Assembly (NCBI GenBank): GCA_000827205.1
Contig: KN832554.1
Span: 3,183,815-3,247,814, forward strand
Reading direction: 5' to 3'
Source: Plicaturopsis crispa FD-325 SS-3
Lineage: Eukaryota; Basidiomycota; Agaricomycetes; Amylocorticiales; Amylocorticiaceae
DNA: 64,000 nucleotides
Numbering within the stretch: position 1 is the stretch's first letter; each line of letters begins with the position of its first letter. This document shows, piece after piece, positions 44,552 through 56,911 of the stretch. Under the pieces are notes generated by a model that did not search any database, was not told the DNA's origin, and worked only from the letters and a program-made list of their open reading frames with translations. A program made the translations under genes and the position numbers.

Positions 44552-46524
44552 ATGTCCGACGATAGACTAAAGGACGTCGCATCTGCTGCCCTTCATGCTC
44601 TCTTCAAATCTGGCAAGGCCGTCGCGCCCATCAGCTCTATGGAGCTTCTCATCCAAGTGGTGGCCTCAAAGCCTTCCGGCGTACTTGCTTCAACGACGCC
44701 ATCCTTCCGCCTCACGGACCTCCGACGCTTTGAGTCCATCCTCGACACCCTCGCGCAGAGCTGGGAGCACGGGTGTATAACATTGTCCAAAGAGGACGGC
44801 GAGTTTGTGGTTATGGACGTTCGTCTCGGGGAGCCAAGTGCACTCGCCAACCTGGTCACCCGGAAGCGGAAGAGAGTCATTGACGAGGACGCCGACTCTG
44901 CTTCTGGCGGTGAAGACAACCAGTCCTCTCTAGACGAGAGCCCTGCCCGTGCGCCTCCATCTACGGCGCTCGGCGAATTGAGCAAGGAGCTCAAGGAGGT
45001 GTATGCTATACTCCAGAAGAGCACTGCCAAAGGACGGTTGCTTGCTGAACAGGTGTGTTACGGCAACCATGACTCTTTCAGCCGCGTATCTCATTGCCAC
45101 CAGTTCCACTCTCTCCACGAGAATTTCGAGCCCATATGCGCTCAGATAACCAAGGACGACTGCGCTAAGGCCAGGCGCGCGAACCCTTCCACCTCAACGC
45201 CTACCGCCGCGCCCATCTGCGACCGCGTGCATTTCAGGCCTCTTCTGCGCCCACATACAGACCCCTCGCTCGGCCACTGCTCCTACCTCAACACCTGCTA
45301 CTCCGAGCCGACGTACGCGCAATCGCCGTCCATTCCGCCCTTCCCGTCGTCGCGTCCGGGCGGTGGAACGGTGTCGCTCCCGTCGGGCCTGGGCGCTGGT
45401 GGACGCGGCAAGGAGAAAGCCCCATGTCGGTACTTGCATTATGAGGTCGATTGGGATCCGACGGACGTTCTTCCGCCAAGTGTCGCTGAACGAGATAAGG
45501 CTAAGAGAAAGCCTCATAAAATTGGCATTGGCATGGGTCCGGATGGAAAGGACATGCGTGTGGTGAGCATGTCCCTATGTATCCCCGGTGTTGTACAAAT
45601 GCTGAATACAATGTCAGGTGCCGCCACAATGGATCAACTGCGACCTGCGCAGATTCGACTATTCCGTGCTCGGTAAATTCCATGTCATCATGGCGGACCC
45701 TCCTTGGGACATCCACATGAGCGTACGTTAACTCTACAGCGTGTCATTTTTTCTGCCATAATTTATCATGCTACAGCTGCCCTATGGAACGATGACGGAC
45801 GACGAGATGCGTGCGATGCCTATACCCGCACTGCAGGACGAGGGGCTGCTGTTTCTCTGGGTCACAGGCCGTGCAATGGAAGTCGGCCGGGAATGTCTCC
45901 GCGTATGGGGCTACACCCGCGTCGACGAAGTGGTTTGGGTGAAGACAAACCAGGTGCGTCCACTCGTATATTCTCTCAGCGAATACGGCGTGACCTTCAT
46001 TCCCTCGCAGCTACAAAGAATGATTCGCACCGGACGCACCGGCCACTGGCTGAACCACACAAAAGAGCACATGCTCGTCGGCGTTAAGACCAATACGGAC
46101 CCGGTGACGGGCGCCCTCGTCTTCCCGTCGTGGGCGAACCGCGGCCTCGACACGGACGTGATAGTGAGTGAGGTACGGGAGACGAGCAGGAAGCCCGACG
46201 AAGTGTACGGTCTGATTGAGCGCATGTGTCCCGGGGGACGGAAAATCGAGATATTCGGGAGGATGCATAATACGAGACCTGGGTGCGTTGACGTTGTGGT
46301 AATCGTACGGGCGTTGCATGTTGACTGTGGTCTTTTAGGTGGTTGACGCTTGGGAACCAATTGGCTCCCGATCAAGTCCACGAAGAAGATCTCGCAGAGA
46401 GGATCCAAGCCAGGCATGTTAACAAGCAGAAGAACACTTGACTGCCGTGCCTCACACTAACTTCACTATTCCATATAGGTATCCAGAGCGACAAAGCGGT
46501 GTACCTTTGGGCCGGAATGGATAG
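44552..46524 (+). CDS. IME4: mRNA N6-adenosine methyltransferase, METTL3/IME4
   Basis: Writes m6A on mRNA, using SAM, as the catalytic partner of the METTL14-type subunit. The N-terminal helices ([20 protein letters not shown]) are followed by a Cys/His zinc region ([15 protein letters not shown], then GHCSYLNTC). [10 protein letters not shown] and [20 protein letters not shown] lead into the SAM site [12 protein letters not shown] (catalytic DPPW). [84 protein letters not shown] and [15 protein letters not shown] all follow the family. Several short introns; no damage seen. In yeast this enzyme acts in meiosis and nutrient signalling. Its role in this fungus is inferred. Confidence 0.95.
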
Positions 46525-46664
46525 TCGTACATCTTTGCATCATTTTGTATCAATTAGGTCTGGTTTGTCGCGTATGTGTTTTCTCTTCTATGGGTCAAAT
46601 GTCCATGATGTACAACAGCCGATCGAATATTGTGCGAGGATATGGCTCCCGGACTAGGTACATA

Positions 46665-47444
46665 CTAAGGCGGCACCTCCTTCCCTGCATAGTCCCAAAT
46701 CCTGCCTCTCTGCTCCTCTTTGAGCGCGCCCACAACTCCCACAAGCTTTTCCGCTGCATCCTCTGGTTCGAACAGATGATCCTCTTTCGCCGCACCCCAA
46801 AACGCCTTGCTCAACTCCGTCTTCACTGTGCCCGGGTGCACCCCCACGCACATCGCCTTGTTCTTGTTCATCTGCAGCTGCCGGTCGAACGTCTTCACGA
46901 CCTGGTTGAGCGCCGCCTTCGACGAGCGATACGAGTACCACCCGCCGCCCTTATTGTCCGAGATCGACCCGACGCGCGCAGACACATGCACCCACTTCGC
47001 CGGCGCCGGCACCTCGTACTGCGGCTTCGCGCCCGGGAGGAAGCGCGCAAAATGCTTGATGATGAGCAGGTGCGAAAGCACGTTCGTCTGGAACGTCTCC
47101 TTCAGCAGCGCGAAGTCGATGTCGGACGGCTGCTTCTCGGGGTGCAGCATGCCGCCCGTGAAGAACGCGGTGTGGATGTACGAGTCCGCCGCGAGCGACT
47201 GCGCGAGCGCGTCGGCGGCGCCTTGGATGCTCTGCTCCGACGCGAGGTCAAGCGGGAGGAGCGTCAGCCGCTTGGGGTCGACGTCCTTGAGCGGCGAGAG
47301 GATGGTGTCGCGTGTTTTTGACTCGGAGTCGGACCTGTGGGTCGCGTACACGGGTAAGTCTGTCGTGCGGAGGAAGTGGCGCGTCAGCGCGAGCGAGAGC
47401 CCGCGTGTCGCAGGCGCAACGAGAATAAACGGGTTTGGGGGCAT
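46665..47444 (-). CDS. Short-chain dehydrogenase/reductase
   Basis: Single-exon, 259 residues. The start PFILVAPATRGLSLALTRHF gives a variant nucleotide-binding loop (APATRG in place of the usual TGxxxGIG). LLPLDLASEQSI is followed by the NNAG-equivalent FFTGGML. The active site has HVSARVGSI (Ser) and YSYRSSK (Tyr-x3-Lys), then VGVHPGTVKTELSKAF. This pattern is close to C-factor/CsgA-like SDRs. The substrate is unknown. Convergent with METTL3, 140 bp apart. Confidence 0.85.
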   Translation of the reverse strand: MPPNPFILVAPATRGLSLALTRHFLRTTDLPVYATHRSDSESKTRDTILSPLKDVDPKRLTLLPLDLASEQSIQGAADALAQSLAADSYIHTAFFTGGMLHPEKQPSDIDFALLKETFQTNVLSHLLIIKHFARFLPGAKPQYEVPAPAKWVHVSARVGSISDNKGGGWYSYRSSKAALNQVVKTFDRQLQMNKNKAMCVGVHPGTVKTELSKAFWGAAKEDHLFEPEDAAEKLVGVVGALKEEQRGRIWDYAGKEVPP

Positions 47445-47717
47445 TTGGGCAGCGTTTTTTGAAGGTGGTTTTGTTCAAGGATGTCTGACACTGGGATGGC
47501 CTTTATATGCTTTTTTTGTATTGCGGCGATCCTCAGGCTTCGATCGCAAGGACCATTTTCCTTTCGACATTGGAATGAAATGTCATCGCCATCTGCCAAG
47601 CAGTCCGATATTCTACTAGTACAATGCGGCAGTGGTATCTACAAGTACAGTGCATGCTATGTGTAAGGCTACAAGAAATTTGGGTCCGCTGAAGTCCTCG
47701 AGAATAAAGCTACAAGT

Positions 47718-50700
47718 CTACACATCGACGAATTCACCTTCGTCTTCATCCCATCCCAGCGTTTCCGGTGCGATGCCCAGCTGTCGCAACATAGTCCCAA
47801 GCGTGTCCGTTGTCTTCTCCTCTTCCTCCTCCTCGTGCGCCCTCGGTTTACCTTTATAATCCTCCTCCGCACCCCATCCACCTTCTTCCCCCGGCTTCTC
47901 GTCATACCCCCACCCACCCTTCTTATCATCGCTTCCCCATCCTCCCTTACCACCAGCACCCTTGCCGTCGCCCTCACTGTTATCCTTAACCGCCTCCCAC
48001 ACCTCCCACGCGACCTCCCGCCCCGCCTCCGTCCACTTCCGCACCAACCCCTCAAGCGTGCCCGCCTCCCCGTCCTGCTGCACCTTCACCGCGCGCTTCA
48101 GCACCTGGATCCTGCGCTCGAGCGTCTGGATCGTCGGTGTGAGGCGCACCGCGGAGAGCGCGGGCGATGGAGAGGAGGAGAACGGGGACTTGAACTGCGA
48201 GGCGGCTTTGGGGGTGAATTTCTTCTTGGGCGGTAGGGGCGCGGGATCGGGGTCGGGCGTCTTGGCTCTGAGGAGAGCGTCGGCGGCTGGTTCGGGTTTC
48301 GATTTGTTCTCGGGTTCGGGCGCTTTCTTCATAATTGGTGAGCGGAAGGGCGCCGCGAATTTCTGGCGCAGGAGGTTCTGCGAGGCGAACGTCGAGCGCT
48401 TCGGGACAGGGAGCACTGGCGAGGCCGAGTCCTCTTTCTTCTGCCAACACCCAATGAATCAGCTATGTAGCTTCGAGACGAAAACATGTCATTGATGTAC
48501 GTACGGTGCGTTTTGAAGCAATGTCGATCTCCTCCTCCTCCCGGGGATGCTTGCTAGATCCAGCATCCGCGTCGATTGAAGTCGACATAGCGTCCTCGCC
48601 TGTTTCAGTAGCTTTCAGCGGATCTATGATTCCAGGTGATTTGGATAGCAGGACAGTAGGGCTCTGCACCCCAAATAATGTCAGTAACGCGGGATATATA
48701 AATTTTCAGGCTCAAACATACGGATTCTTTGACGAGGTTCTTGAATGAAGGGGGTGGAGGTGAAACAGGCGCTAGAGCGGGCGGCGAAGAGAGGTCGCTA
48801 GAGGCTACTGGACGAGATGGTTTGAGTTCTGGGACATCTACCTCCATCAAATCGGCTGGTGGACTGAGGAGCGTCCAAGGTTCTGCATCTAGTTCGTCGT
48901 TGGTGTCGGTATTCATTCTTTCACTATCTGGGACAATAGCTCTCTGTAGCGGTGAGTGGATAATGTCAATGTGTGTTTGGAGTGGAAAGCAGGAACCAGC
49001 ACTTACCGTGTCGAGAGCTGGAAATGAGCGGGGCGCCTCTATGGTTTCGGGCTCAAAACCGCACTGCGATTCGTGCTGACTAGCCGTCGCCGTTGTTGGC
49101 CCCGAATCCGCCCCCGTCTCAAATGGCGGAGAAGAATTCATCGGGACATCCTCTTCGCCCTCAGCAACCACCTGCGACCTCGAGCGTCAGCGCAGTACAT
49201 GCTTTGAAAATACGTTATTTACCTCGGCGTCTTTGATATCCTTAAACGGCGATGAGGTCATTGGAAGAGACGACTGAGACGACGCCAGGTCCTGAGAGGA
49301 CGAGAATATGCGCGCGGGGCTGGAGCTGGGCGGCAGTGAAGAGGACGCGGGCAGATCAGAGTCTTGGAGGTCAGGGCATGCCGGATCATCAGACTGAGCG
49401 GGAGCTGCCTGAGATATGTCGAGCTCTGGATCGGTGTCGCCCTCGAACTCGTAGTTGTCGTTGATCTTGGAGGCAGAGTGGTTGACCTCGGGCGCGTCAG
49501 CTGCGTCATCACTGCCTACTTCCGCAGCGGGCACGCTGGGAGACACCTGCATCGGCGCTTCGAATGGCAATTCGTAGTTCTTCTCGTGTTCAGTGTCAGA
49601 AGCTTCGTTGCACGAGGCGGGCATTTCCGCGTGAGCAAGGGATATCTGGTCGATACTGGCATCAGGGCGGTCGACTGACGAGGATTCGGCGCTGCCTTCG
49701 AGGGTTTCAGTCAGTTGCAATGTAGTCGGATGTAACGGGGCCCCGGGCAAAGGGTCCTCCGAGATTTGAGCCTCATGTGCGGCGTTGTCAATCTGTAGAA
49801 CAGGCTGGATCGGAGCCTCGGTTCTGGGCTGGGAAGGGTTCGGGCTAGCGGTGCTCTCGGGCGTGCTGGACCCTGCAAATAGGGCGGGAAATACGTAGAG
49901 GTCGGCAGTGGTCTCTGCTCGGACGGGGCTAGTGGGCGGCATCGGTTCTGCAGAGGGTGTATTCTCGTGCACAATGGGGCCATCCTGTCCATACATAAAA
50001 TCAGCAGAGGTCCAGGCATGGTCTGTATACTATGCGGACCTTGGCTGATAAACTTCTGAGATCATTATGGTTGGAACTGAGGCTAATATCGAGAGAGGTA
50101 TTGTGATGCAAAGTGTTTAGGCTAGGAGCATCGTCCGTATAACCATGGACGGGCGATGGAAATAAGACTTCAGATGAGTGGTCATTGTCGGGTATGTGCG
50201 ATGCGCTGTCGGTTCTTGAGTCGAGTGCTTCGTTATTCGAGGGAATGGATGATCCGGAAATGATGACGGCGGCCTCCAAAATATTTTCGTATTGTACAGG
50301 TTCCTCCTGTATATTCCCTTCAGCATCAGTCACAGAAAACGATGCAGGATCCTCGTGAATTTTGGTTCCGTCAGTCTGAGCAAATGCAGGCTGAAATACG
50401 CTCAGTCTCGGTCGCGACGCGTTTTGGATGGACGTACCGTGTTTTCACGATGTTCAGCATTGGATTCCGAGTCAAAGATATTAGAGTAAGACGGCAGTGA
50501 TGTGTCGGGAGTGGGTGTCTTGGACAGCTCGTGCCCCCATGGCAGGCGTTCAGAGAGAGTGGAAGCAGACTAAGGACCTCCGTTATCAGAAATTTGTATG
50601 GTTTCATATTAACACACACCGCGACTCACATTTGGAGATTCATCTACGGCACCATGAGTCGAGTGAGCCTTGAAAAATGGGATCTCAGTGCGTGAGCTTC

Positions 50701-50855
50701 GTCGTCGGGTACGCAATACACACAGTTTGAGCGAGTGGATCAGTCAGAGCAATGGAATCATTAGAAGAAGCATTATCGTATATCTAGGATATAGCATATG
50801 TGAGCATGTAGAGACGGAAAATACGACGGAACCATACCGTTTTGTCAGTCGACAT
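47718..50855 (-). CDS. Sfr1/Mei5-like recombination mediator (probable)
   Basis: A long gene of about nine exons, starting MSTDKT. Most of the protein is Ser/Pro/Glu/Asp-rich and disordered. The C-terminal part has repeated basic motifs (QKFAAPFRSP; ASQFKSPF; upstream SSPFKD). These are followed by TPTIQTLERRIQVLKRAVKV, LVRKWTEAGREVAWEVWEA and TLGTMLRQLGIAPETLGWDE. This resembles the Swi5-binding helical core of Sfr1/Mei5 proteins, which with Swi5 help Rad51/Dmc1 form filaments during repair and meiosis. The match is by pattern, not alignment; a different coiled-coil nuclear protein is the alternative. Two ACGCGT boxes upstream fit a G1/S repair gene. The N-terminal extension is far longer than in yeasts. 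Confidence 0.5.
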
Positions 50856-50896
50856 GGTGGTCCGGTCCAAGCCTTGCAAACGGGCTTCCCTTGTTG

Positions 50897-50918
50897 ACGC
50901 GTTGTTTGGTTGACGCGT
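50897..50918. promoter_or_regulatory. Paired MCB sites (TTGACGCGT x2)
   Basis: ACGCGT at 50897-50902 and 50913-50918, within a direct repeat TTGACGCGT, 42-63 bp upstream of the Sfr1-like ATG. It matches the MluI cell-cycle box bound by MBF at G1/S in fungi. Confidence 0.55.
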
Positions 50919-51545
50919 CGTTTAGCCACGTGTCATCCAGGTACAGCGACGGTACCGTTCCTCTCGTCTTGCACTCATGAACGTTTGACCGCTCTCGTTG
51001 ACGCTCTACGATTTTGTAACTTCAACGATTTTATGTCGTTCGTCGAATTCAAAACTTTGCTACTCCATTACATGGCGCTGAACTGCGATATATCCTCAAA
51101 GCGGTGTGAAGTTCGAACGTCACTTTTGGCTAGCCTAACCGGCGTTCAGATTCGACGGCATAGGCGATTTACAGGTTCAGTGAATAGCCTAATCGCTCCA
51201 TTCTCTGGAACACCTTGCTCCCCAGCTTATCATGGGACAAATCGCACTCTAAATATCCTCTATCAGGTCGAAGGATGGAGTTATACACTCGGCCGTCACA
51301 CCCTTCCACCGGTTTATACATGAGTGGACCAATGATTGTCGGTTTGGCACAATCTGGTCAGTGCTGAAACTTCAAGAACTTACATAGACGTGGATCCCGG
51401 ACCACCACATTCTGCCACGTACGTTCTGTCCGGTCTCATTGTGTATCCGGTATCTCACTCTTTCGCAGCAAGTCTCGCAAAGATTGAGAAGCAGGGCTCA
51501 GCGTGTATAAGACCCCAGGAGAGGTAAAACATACCGGTAGGCATC
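50919..51545. other. Intergenic, no gene recognised
   Basis: Promoter space between the Sfr1-like gene (-) and the first aspartic protease (+). The open frame at 50910-51323 has no recognisable features. Confidence 0.5.
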
Positions 51546-53348
51546 ATGAAATCCTTCTCGCTGCCAAAATATCTGACCGTTCTACCGTTGTTGAGTCTCG
51601 CAGCCCTCGATGTCGCCGAGGCATCCACTGTGCCGCTCGTGAAGCGCTTCAAGCTCACAGACGAGCATGGCACCTTCGACAGCAAGCTCTACAACGCTCA
51701 TATCAGCCACATTCAAAGGTGTAGTCACTGGCATTAATTGCGCCTTCCATGGACACTCAAAGACGCAAATTGCAGCAAATTCCGCCGGGGCCTTGACGCG
51801 TATGAACGAAACACGGGATCTGTGCATCCTAGCGACAGCATGAGACCTTCTCCGTCGATAACCAAACGTGCAGGGTCCGGGTCAGACCCCTTGCTGGACT
51901 TTAGCAACCAGCTTTGGAGCGGCAATATATCTGTCGGTACACCGCCTGTTTCATACCGCGGTATGTGCCATAAATCTACTCTGCCCATGCCTTCACATGT
52001 ACTTATATCTTCCGTGCAGTCGATTTCGACACAGGTAAGTTCTACGTTAACAGCTGTTGTTGAGGCACTGAGGAGAACTGTTTACCCTCGAAGGTAGCAG
52101 TGACCTATTCCTGCCCGGAAAGGACTGCGATTCGACGTGCCAGGGACACGTCCGCTACGACACGAGCAAGAGCTCCACCGCGAAAGACCTGCACAAGAAC
52201 TTCAGTCTGTCATTCGGCGATGGTTCTACTGTCCAAGGCGATCAATTCAATGATACCGTCGAGATTGTCGGTATGAAGGTATGTTTCAGAAGTCAAGTAG
52301 CGATATCCTTCCCTGATCTACGTTTGGATGAATTTACAGGCGACAGGACAAGCGGTAGGTGCCGCAAAGCAATACTCTCAGGGTGCGTCTCCATCATCCT
52401 CTTAGTGACGGCTCTCTTCTTGGCCTCATTTGCGTGGATATTAACCCATACCTGTGTACCACAGGCTTTGAGAGGGCACAATTCCCGCCGGACGGCTTGA
52501 TGGGAATGGCCTGGCCCCAGATCTCCGTCTTCCAGCGCGACCCCGTGTTCCACACCCTAGTTGCGCAGGGGAAGACGAACCAGTCCGTCTTTGGCGTCAA
52601 ACTGGGGTCCGGAAATGGGACATCCGAACTGACCATTGGCGCCGTCAACAACTCCCTGATCAAGGGCGGGTTTACGCACAAGAAAGTTACCCAGCAGGTT
52701 CGCAACACCGTTTTTATTGTTTTTTGCACCGCGGTTGACATAGAGCGCGTGCAGGGATTCTGGCAAGTTGATCTTGACAGCGTGAACACCAATGGGTCGC
52801 CCGCTGTAAAAGGGCTCTCAGCGATCATCGACACCGGCACTTCTCTCGTCGTAGGGATCCCCGCGGACGTCGACAAACTGTACGCCGCTATCCCAGGCGC
52901 GAAGAACGCGTCCGCCACAGTTGGCCAGGGCATGTTCACCTGTATGCAATATCTCGTTTACATAAGACCCGTCCAACGATACTGATGATACAACCCACAG
53001 TGCCCTGCGCAAACATCCCCGATGTGGGCTTGGTGTTCGGGGGCAAGGAATTCAAGATCCCTGCTACGAGCTTCAATCTCGGGACCCTCTCCCAGGGCTC
53101 AGACACCTGCGTCGGTGGGATCGTGGGCGGCCAATTGGGCGGTGAGCACGTCACATTCACACCTCTAGGACGGCCGTTCTGATGTCTTCCACTTACTATA
53201 GATTTCTGGGTCGTGGGTGACGTTTTCTTGCAAGGCGTTTATGCGGGTGCGCTCCTCCTCTTCGCCTCAGAAACGTGTATTTGGCTCATGCTGTTGAACA
53301 GAATTCGACGTTGGCAACAGCCAGGTGGGATTTGCAGAGCTGGCTTGA
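51546..53348 (+). CDS. Secreted pepsin-like aspartic protease 1
   Basis: A1-family endopeptidase, about 415 residues. It has a signal peptide (MKSFSLPKYLTVLPLLSLAALDVAEA) and a propeptide with a KR processing site (PSPSITKR). LWSGNISVGTPPVSYRVDFD leads into the first active Asp, DTGSSDLFLPG. FGDGSTVQGDQFNDTV (flap), FPPDGLMGMAW and the second active Asp, AIIDTGTSLVVG, follow, then DFWVVGDVFLQGVY and the end NSQVGFAELA. About nine short introns. Both catalytic triads are intact. Closely similar to the next gene, with matching intron places, so a tandem duplicate. Probably extracellular, for nutrition or wood/litter protein breakdown; the substrate is unknown. Confidence 0.93.
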
Positions 53349-54181
53349 CGGAAGGAAGCGTAGCCATACGCATTCTGGCATATGTGTATCTGCCTATGCA
53401 TGTGGTGCATGGCAGCGAAATAGATCGAGTTGTTGTACGTGCACAGAGAGGGATGGCGTTTCCCCGCTTTCTGCTTGCAGATGACTAGCTGCGAACTCGA
53501 TGACCGGTCACCAGGTTAGGGGGCGGTTGGGTGGTTAGCCAGGTGAGCTGCGAACAGCTACCGTTTTTCCGACAGTTTCCCTCACGTGCCGTCAGCTGTA
53601 GCATTGTGAGCAGCTATCTGAAAAGCAGAACCCTTGGTTCTATCTCTTAGGCTGGAAGTCCCGCATCCAAATACCACTTTCTACGTCAGCGGTCTCCGCG
53701 TTATTTATGGTTTATGCTTATATATAGCTCAGAGGTACGACTGTGTCAGAACCCTGATTACTAGGTACGGGATTGCGCATTGCCCGTAAATCTCAACATA
53801 CTGATTCCAACATTCGCTCCAGATCACTTGGCTTGTCGTGTTCAGCATATACTGTAGGTGTCGGCAGACCCCTTAAAGACCCTTTTCTCACTTTGATCTA
53901 CGACAGTCTACGGAGTTTACTTGGAACAAGCATGGGCTCACTACTGACGCCACAGCTTCCATCCTTCTCGTACGCCCCACTTCGTTACCTTTAGGCTTGG
54001 GTACCATGGTAATAGAACCATCGGATGAGCACCATGTCAAGCCTCGGATATATGTCGCTTCTAGTAGGTCTACTTCTGTCTACTCGAAGAACGATAATAG
54101 TATGATCAGCCGTTATATTCCAGAACTACCAGCCTTAAAGCCAGCTACGCCGCTCGCTTGCCCAGCGGTCATTAGCCCAAC
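53349..54181. other. Intergenic between protease duplicates
   Basis: No gene recognised. Holds a short repeat near 53515-53560 (ggttagggggcggttgggtggttagcc) and presumably the promoter of the second protease. Confidence 0.5.
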
Positions 54182-55886
54182 ATGCACCGTGTCTTTGCTG
54201 TGCTCTTGGCCATTGCACCGCTCACCTCGCTTGCAACTCCAGCTGGACTCACAAATATTCCTCTGACCAAACGGTCAGCGCTGCGAGACGAGAACGGCGT
54301 CGTCGACGGTCGACGCCTGCAGAATCACGTCCGTTATGTGGAATCGTATGTCTCATAAGATTCTCTCCGTCAATTTTAACGTAGTGCTGATGTTCAACCC
54401 CTTATTCAATCAGCAAGCTGCAGAATGGCTTTGAGGCCTTCGAAAAGAACACAGGAGCACCACATCCCAGCCACACGAACCGACTTTCGAAGCGTGCAGC
54501 ACCTCGTCCGATAAGTTTGACGGATGAGGACCAAAACCTGTGGGAAGGGTCCATAAGCGTCGGGACGCCACCTCAAACATTCATCGGTAGGCCTTCAACT
54601 CTTTCTCAGTAAGCACATTGTAACCATACTCAAACTCCCATGAATTGGCAGTCGACTTCGATACTGGCACGTAGACACCATTCCGACTCGGGTCATTTTG
54701 AGCTGCGCTGATATTTACTGCTCGATAGGAAGCGCGGACATGTTTCTGCCTGCGAGCAACTGCACAGTTAACTGTGCGGGCCATACCCTATTCAATCCCA
54801 ACACAAGCTCTTCCGCTGTTGCTCTAAACAAGCCGTTTGGCTTCGCTTACGGTGACGGCTCTACTGTTCTCGGAAATCAGTTCAACGACACTGTCCACAT
54901 AGCGGGCCTATCGGTGAGCATCCATAAATAAAACCCTGCAGTACTATCCAAAACTTATATATATCCACAGGCGACTAATCAGACCTTTGGCGTAGCAGAC
55001 CAATACTCTACCGGTTTCGCGCTCCCCAGCTTCCCGCCCGATGGGTTAATGGGCATGGCTTTCCCAGCCATCTCGGTCTTGCAGTCGTCGCCGGTCGTCC
55101 AGTCGTTAGTCGGCCAGAATAAAACATCCCCGGAATTCAGTGTGAAACTGTCCACGAACGGGTCAGAGCTACTGATAGGCGGGACCGATCCAGACCTATA
55201 CGAGGGTCCGTTCCAGCAGAACGATGTTGTGTTCGAGGTAGCCGGCCATGAATGCTAAGATGGTGTCTTTACTGAACGTGCCGCCTACAGGGCTATTGGC
55301 AAATCAACCTCACCTCTGTGAATGCGAACAGGAAGGCAGCTCTAACCGATCTCTCTGTGATAGTTGACACCGGCACCACCTTGGTATGCATGTGCTCGTG
55401 TTTCTTGTTGCATTCCACATTGACCCTCATAATCCAGGTGCTTGGCAATGCTGCCAATGTTTCCGCATTTTATGCGACGATTCCTGGATCCAAAAATGCC
55501 ACTGATACAGTAGGCGCTGGTTTTTATACCGGTATTGATCTTTCTTGCTGCTTGCTATGGTCGTACGAGCACTAACATGTTAATCTCGTAGTCCCGTGCG
55601 ACAGCATCCCGGAAGTGAGTTTGACCTTCGGCGACACAGAGTTCCCCATATCCGCAGAGACGTTCAACTATGGGAAGGCGTCAGACAATTCATCCGACTG
55701 TGTTGGCGGAATTGCAGAGGCGCAACTGGGCGCATTTTGGGTCGTCGGGGACGTTTTCTTGCAGAATGTCTACACATGTGAGTACGGCGTGTCAGTCGGT
55801 CCTTCATGAGGAAGATCAACGCTCATGAAAATCAAATAGCTTTTAACATCGAGAAGAGCCAAGTCGGATTTGCCAGACTCGCGTGA
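54182..55886 (+). CDS. Secreted pepsin-like aspartic protease 2
   Basis: Tandem paralogue of the preceding protease. It has a signal peptide (MHRVFAVLLAIAPLTSLA) and propeptide KR sites, then LWEGSISVGTPPQTF. The first active Asp is in VDFDTGTADMFLP, where the intron at about 54681-54736 splits DTG-T. FAYGDGSTVLGNQFNDTV, FPPDGLMGMAFPAISVLQ and the second active Asp, VIVDTGTTL (an intron follows), come next, then FWVVGDVFLQNVYT and the end KSQVGFARLA. Cysteine pairs CTVNC and PCDS..DC match the first copy. Many Asn-x-Ser/Thr sites (NQT, NKT, NGS, NLT, NVS, NAT) suggest heavy glycosylation. Active site intact. Confidence 0.93.
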
Positions 55887-56006
55887 CCTCTGGAATCTTC
55901 TTGGGGGTTGAATTCTGTAGCAAGCCTGCATGTAGTTTTGAAAGGACGATGAAATCCATTATTTTGGGCACTGCGACCACAATTACAATATGACGAGGGA
56001 AGGGTA

Positions 56007-56722
56007 CTACTTTTTCCCTCTCTGGACGCGTGGGTCGCCGCGTTCTGCGCGCTTGCGCAATTTCTCCTGTCGTTTGCTTCCCGATGGCTCTTTGCCATCT
56101 GCCTCCACAGGTTGCGTGGAGGTCGCGGAACGACCCAAGAATAAAGGCGAGATAACGCTCGTCCATAATTTGAACCCAGCATAGATGGGGATCTAGTTTA
56201 GGCGCCATTAGAGAAATAATAGCGGGGGAAAGACACACACTTACTGCCAAGTATAACCACCACACCCACTCTCCGAAGAGGCCACTGCCGATCTGGCATG
56301 CCCCTGGAAAAAATGTTCGTCAAATGATTCATGAAGAGCGCGTCAAATACTCTTACAGGTGACGTAGAGAACGTCAAAACACCACTCGGTCACGCCTGGC
56401 TGGTTGAGATCTTCTCCAGACGATACCAAGGTTCCCGTGGTCGGGTCACGTCTTGTGGTGCCAATTTTCTCCAGGTAACGCGACAAAAACGCGGCAGGGA
56501 GAAACGTCAGGACGTATATTGCCAAAGCGCCCTTCGAGGGAGGCAGGGACTTGCGGTGGAAGAGGAGACGAAAAAGTATGGACAGCACTGTCGGGACAAT
56601 CATCCCAAGCTTCAGCGTCTTGATAGCCGTGTCATTTTGGTTGGCTGTAGCATAGTCAACACAGCGCCATGATTATACTGAGGGTAAGACTCACCGATAC
56701 GTTTCGCCGACGCGTTTGCCAT
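56007..56722 (-). CDS. SND2: TMEM208/SND2-like ER-targeting membrane protein
   Basis: Starts MANASAKRIANQNDTAIKT; an intron lies after RI. Membrane segments are LGMIVPTVLSILFRLLF, ALAIYVLTFLPAAFLSRYL and, after DLNQPGVTEWCFDVLYVTW, GEWVWWLYLAIPIYAGFKLW. The last joins LAIP across an intron. The basic tail KRQEKLRKRAERGDP ends in GKK. Length (about 180 residues), the DLNQxGxxEWxxDV block and the topology fit TMEM208/Snd2. That protein helps the SRP-independent SND route insert tail-anchored and other membrane proteins into the ER. No damage seen. Confidence 0.85.
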
Positions 56723-56911
56723 AGCTTGGAAGAGGTTATGACGGGAAAGAGCAAGGAGGATTTGGTACCGTGACTGACGCGGCTTCACTGTGTCGACCAC
56801 TGACAGTGAGCGCGCCTTCTCCGAGTCCACCACCCAGCCACCACCTCACACAAATTGCAAGCAAGTACGCGCCTCATTCGCTTTGTAACGGACTCCGACC
56901 GTTGAGACGGT

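Noticed and set aside
46545-47619. Plus-strand open frames of 258 and 270 residues
   Set aside because: Antisense shadows of the short-chain dehydrogenase, which has a clear YxxxK active site.
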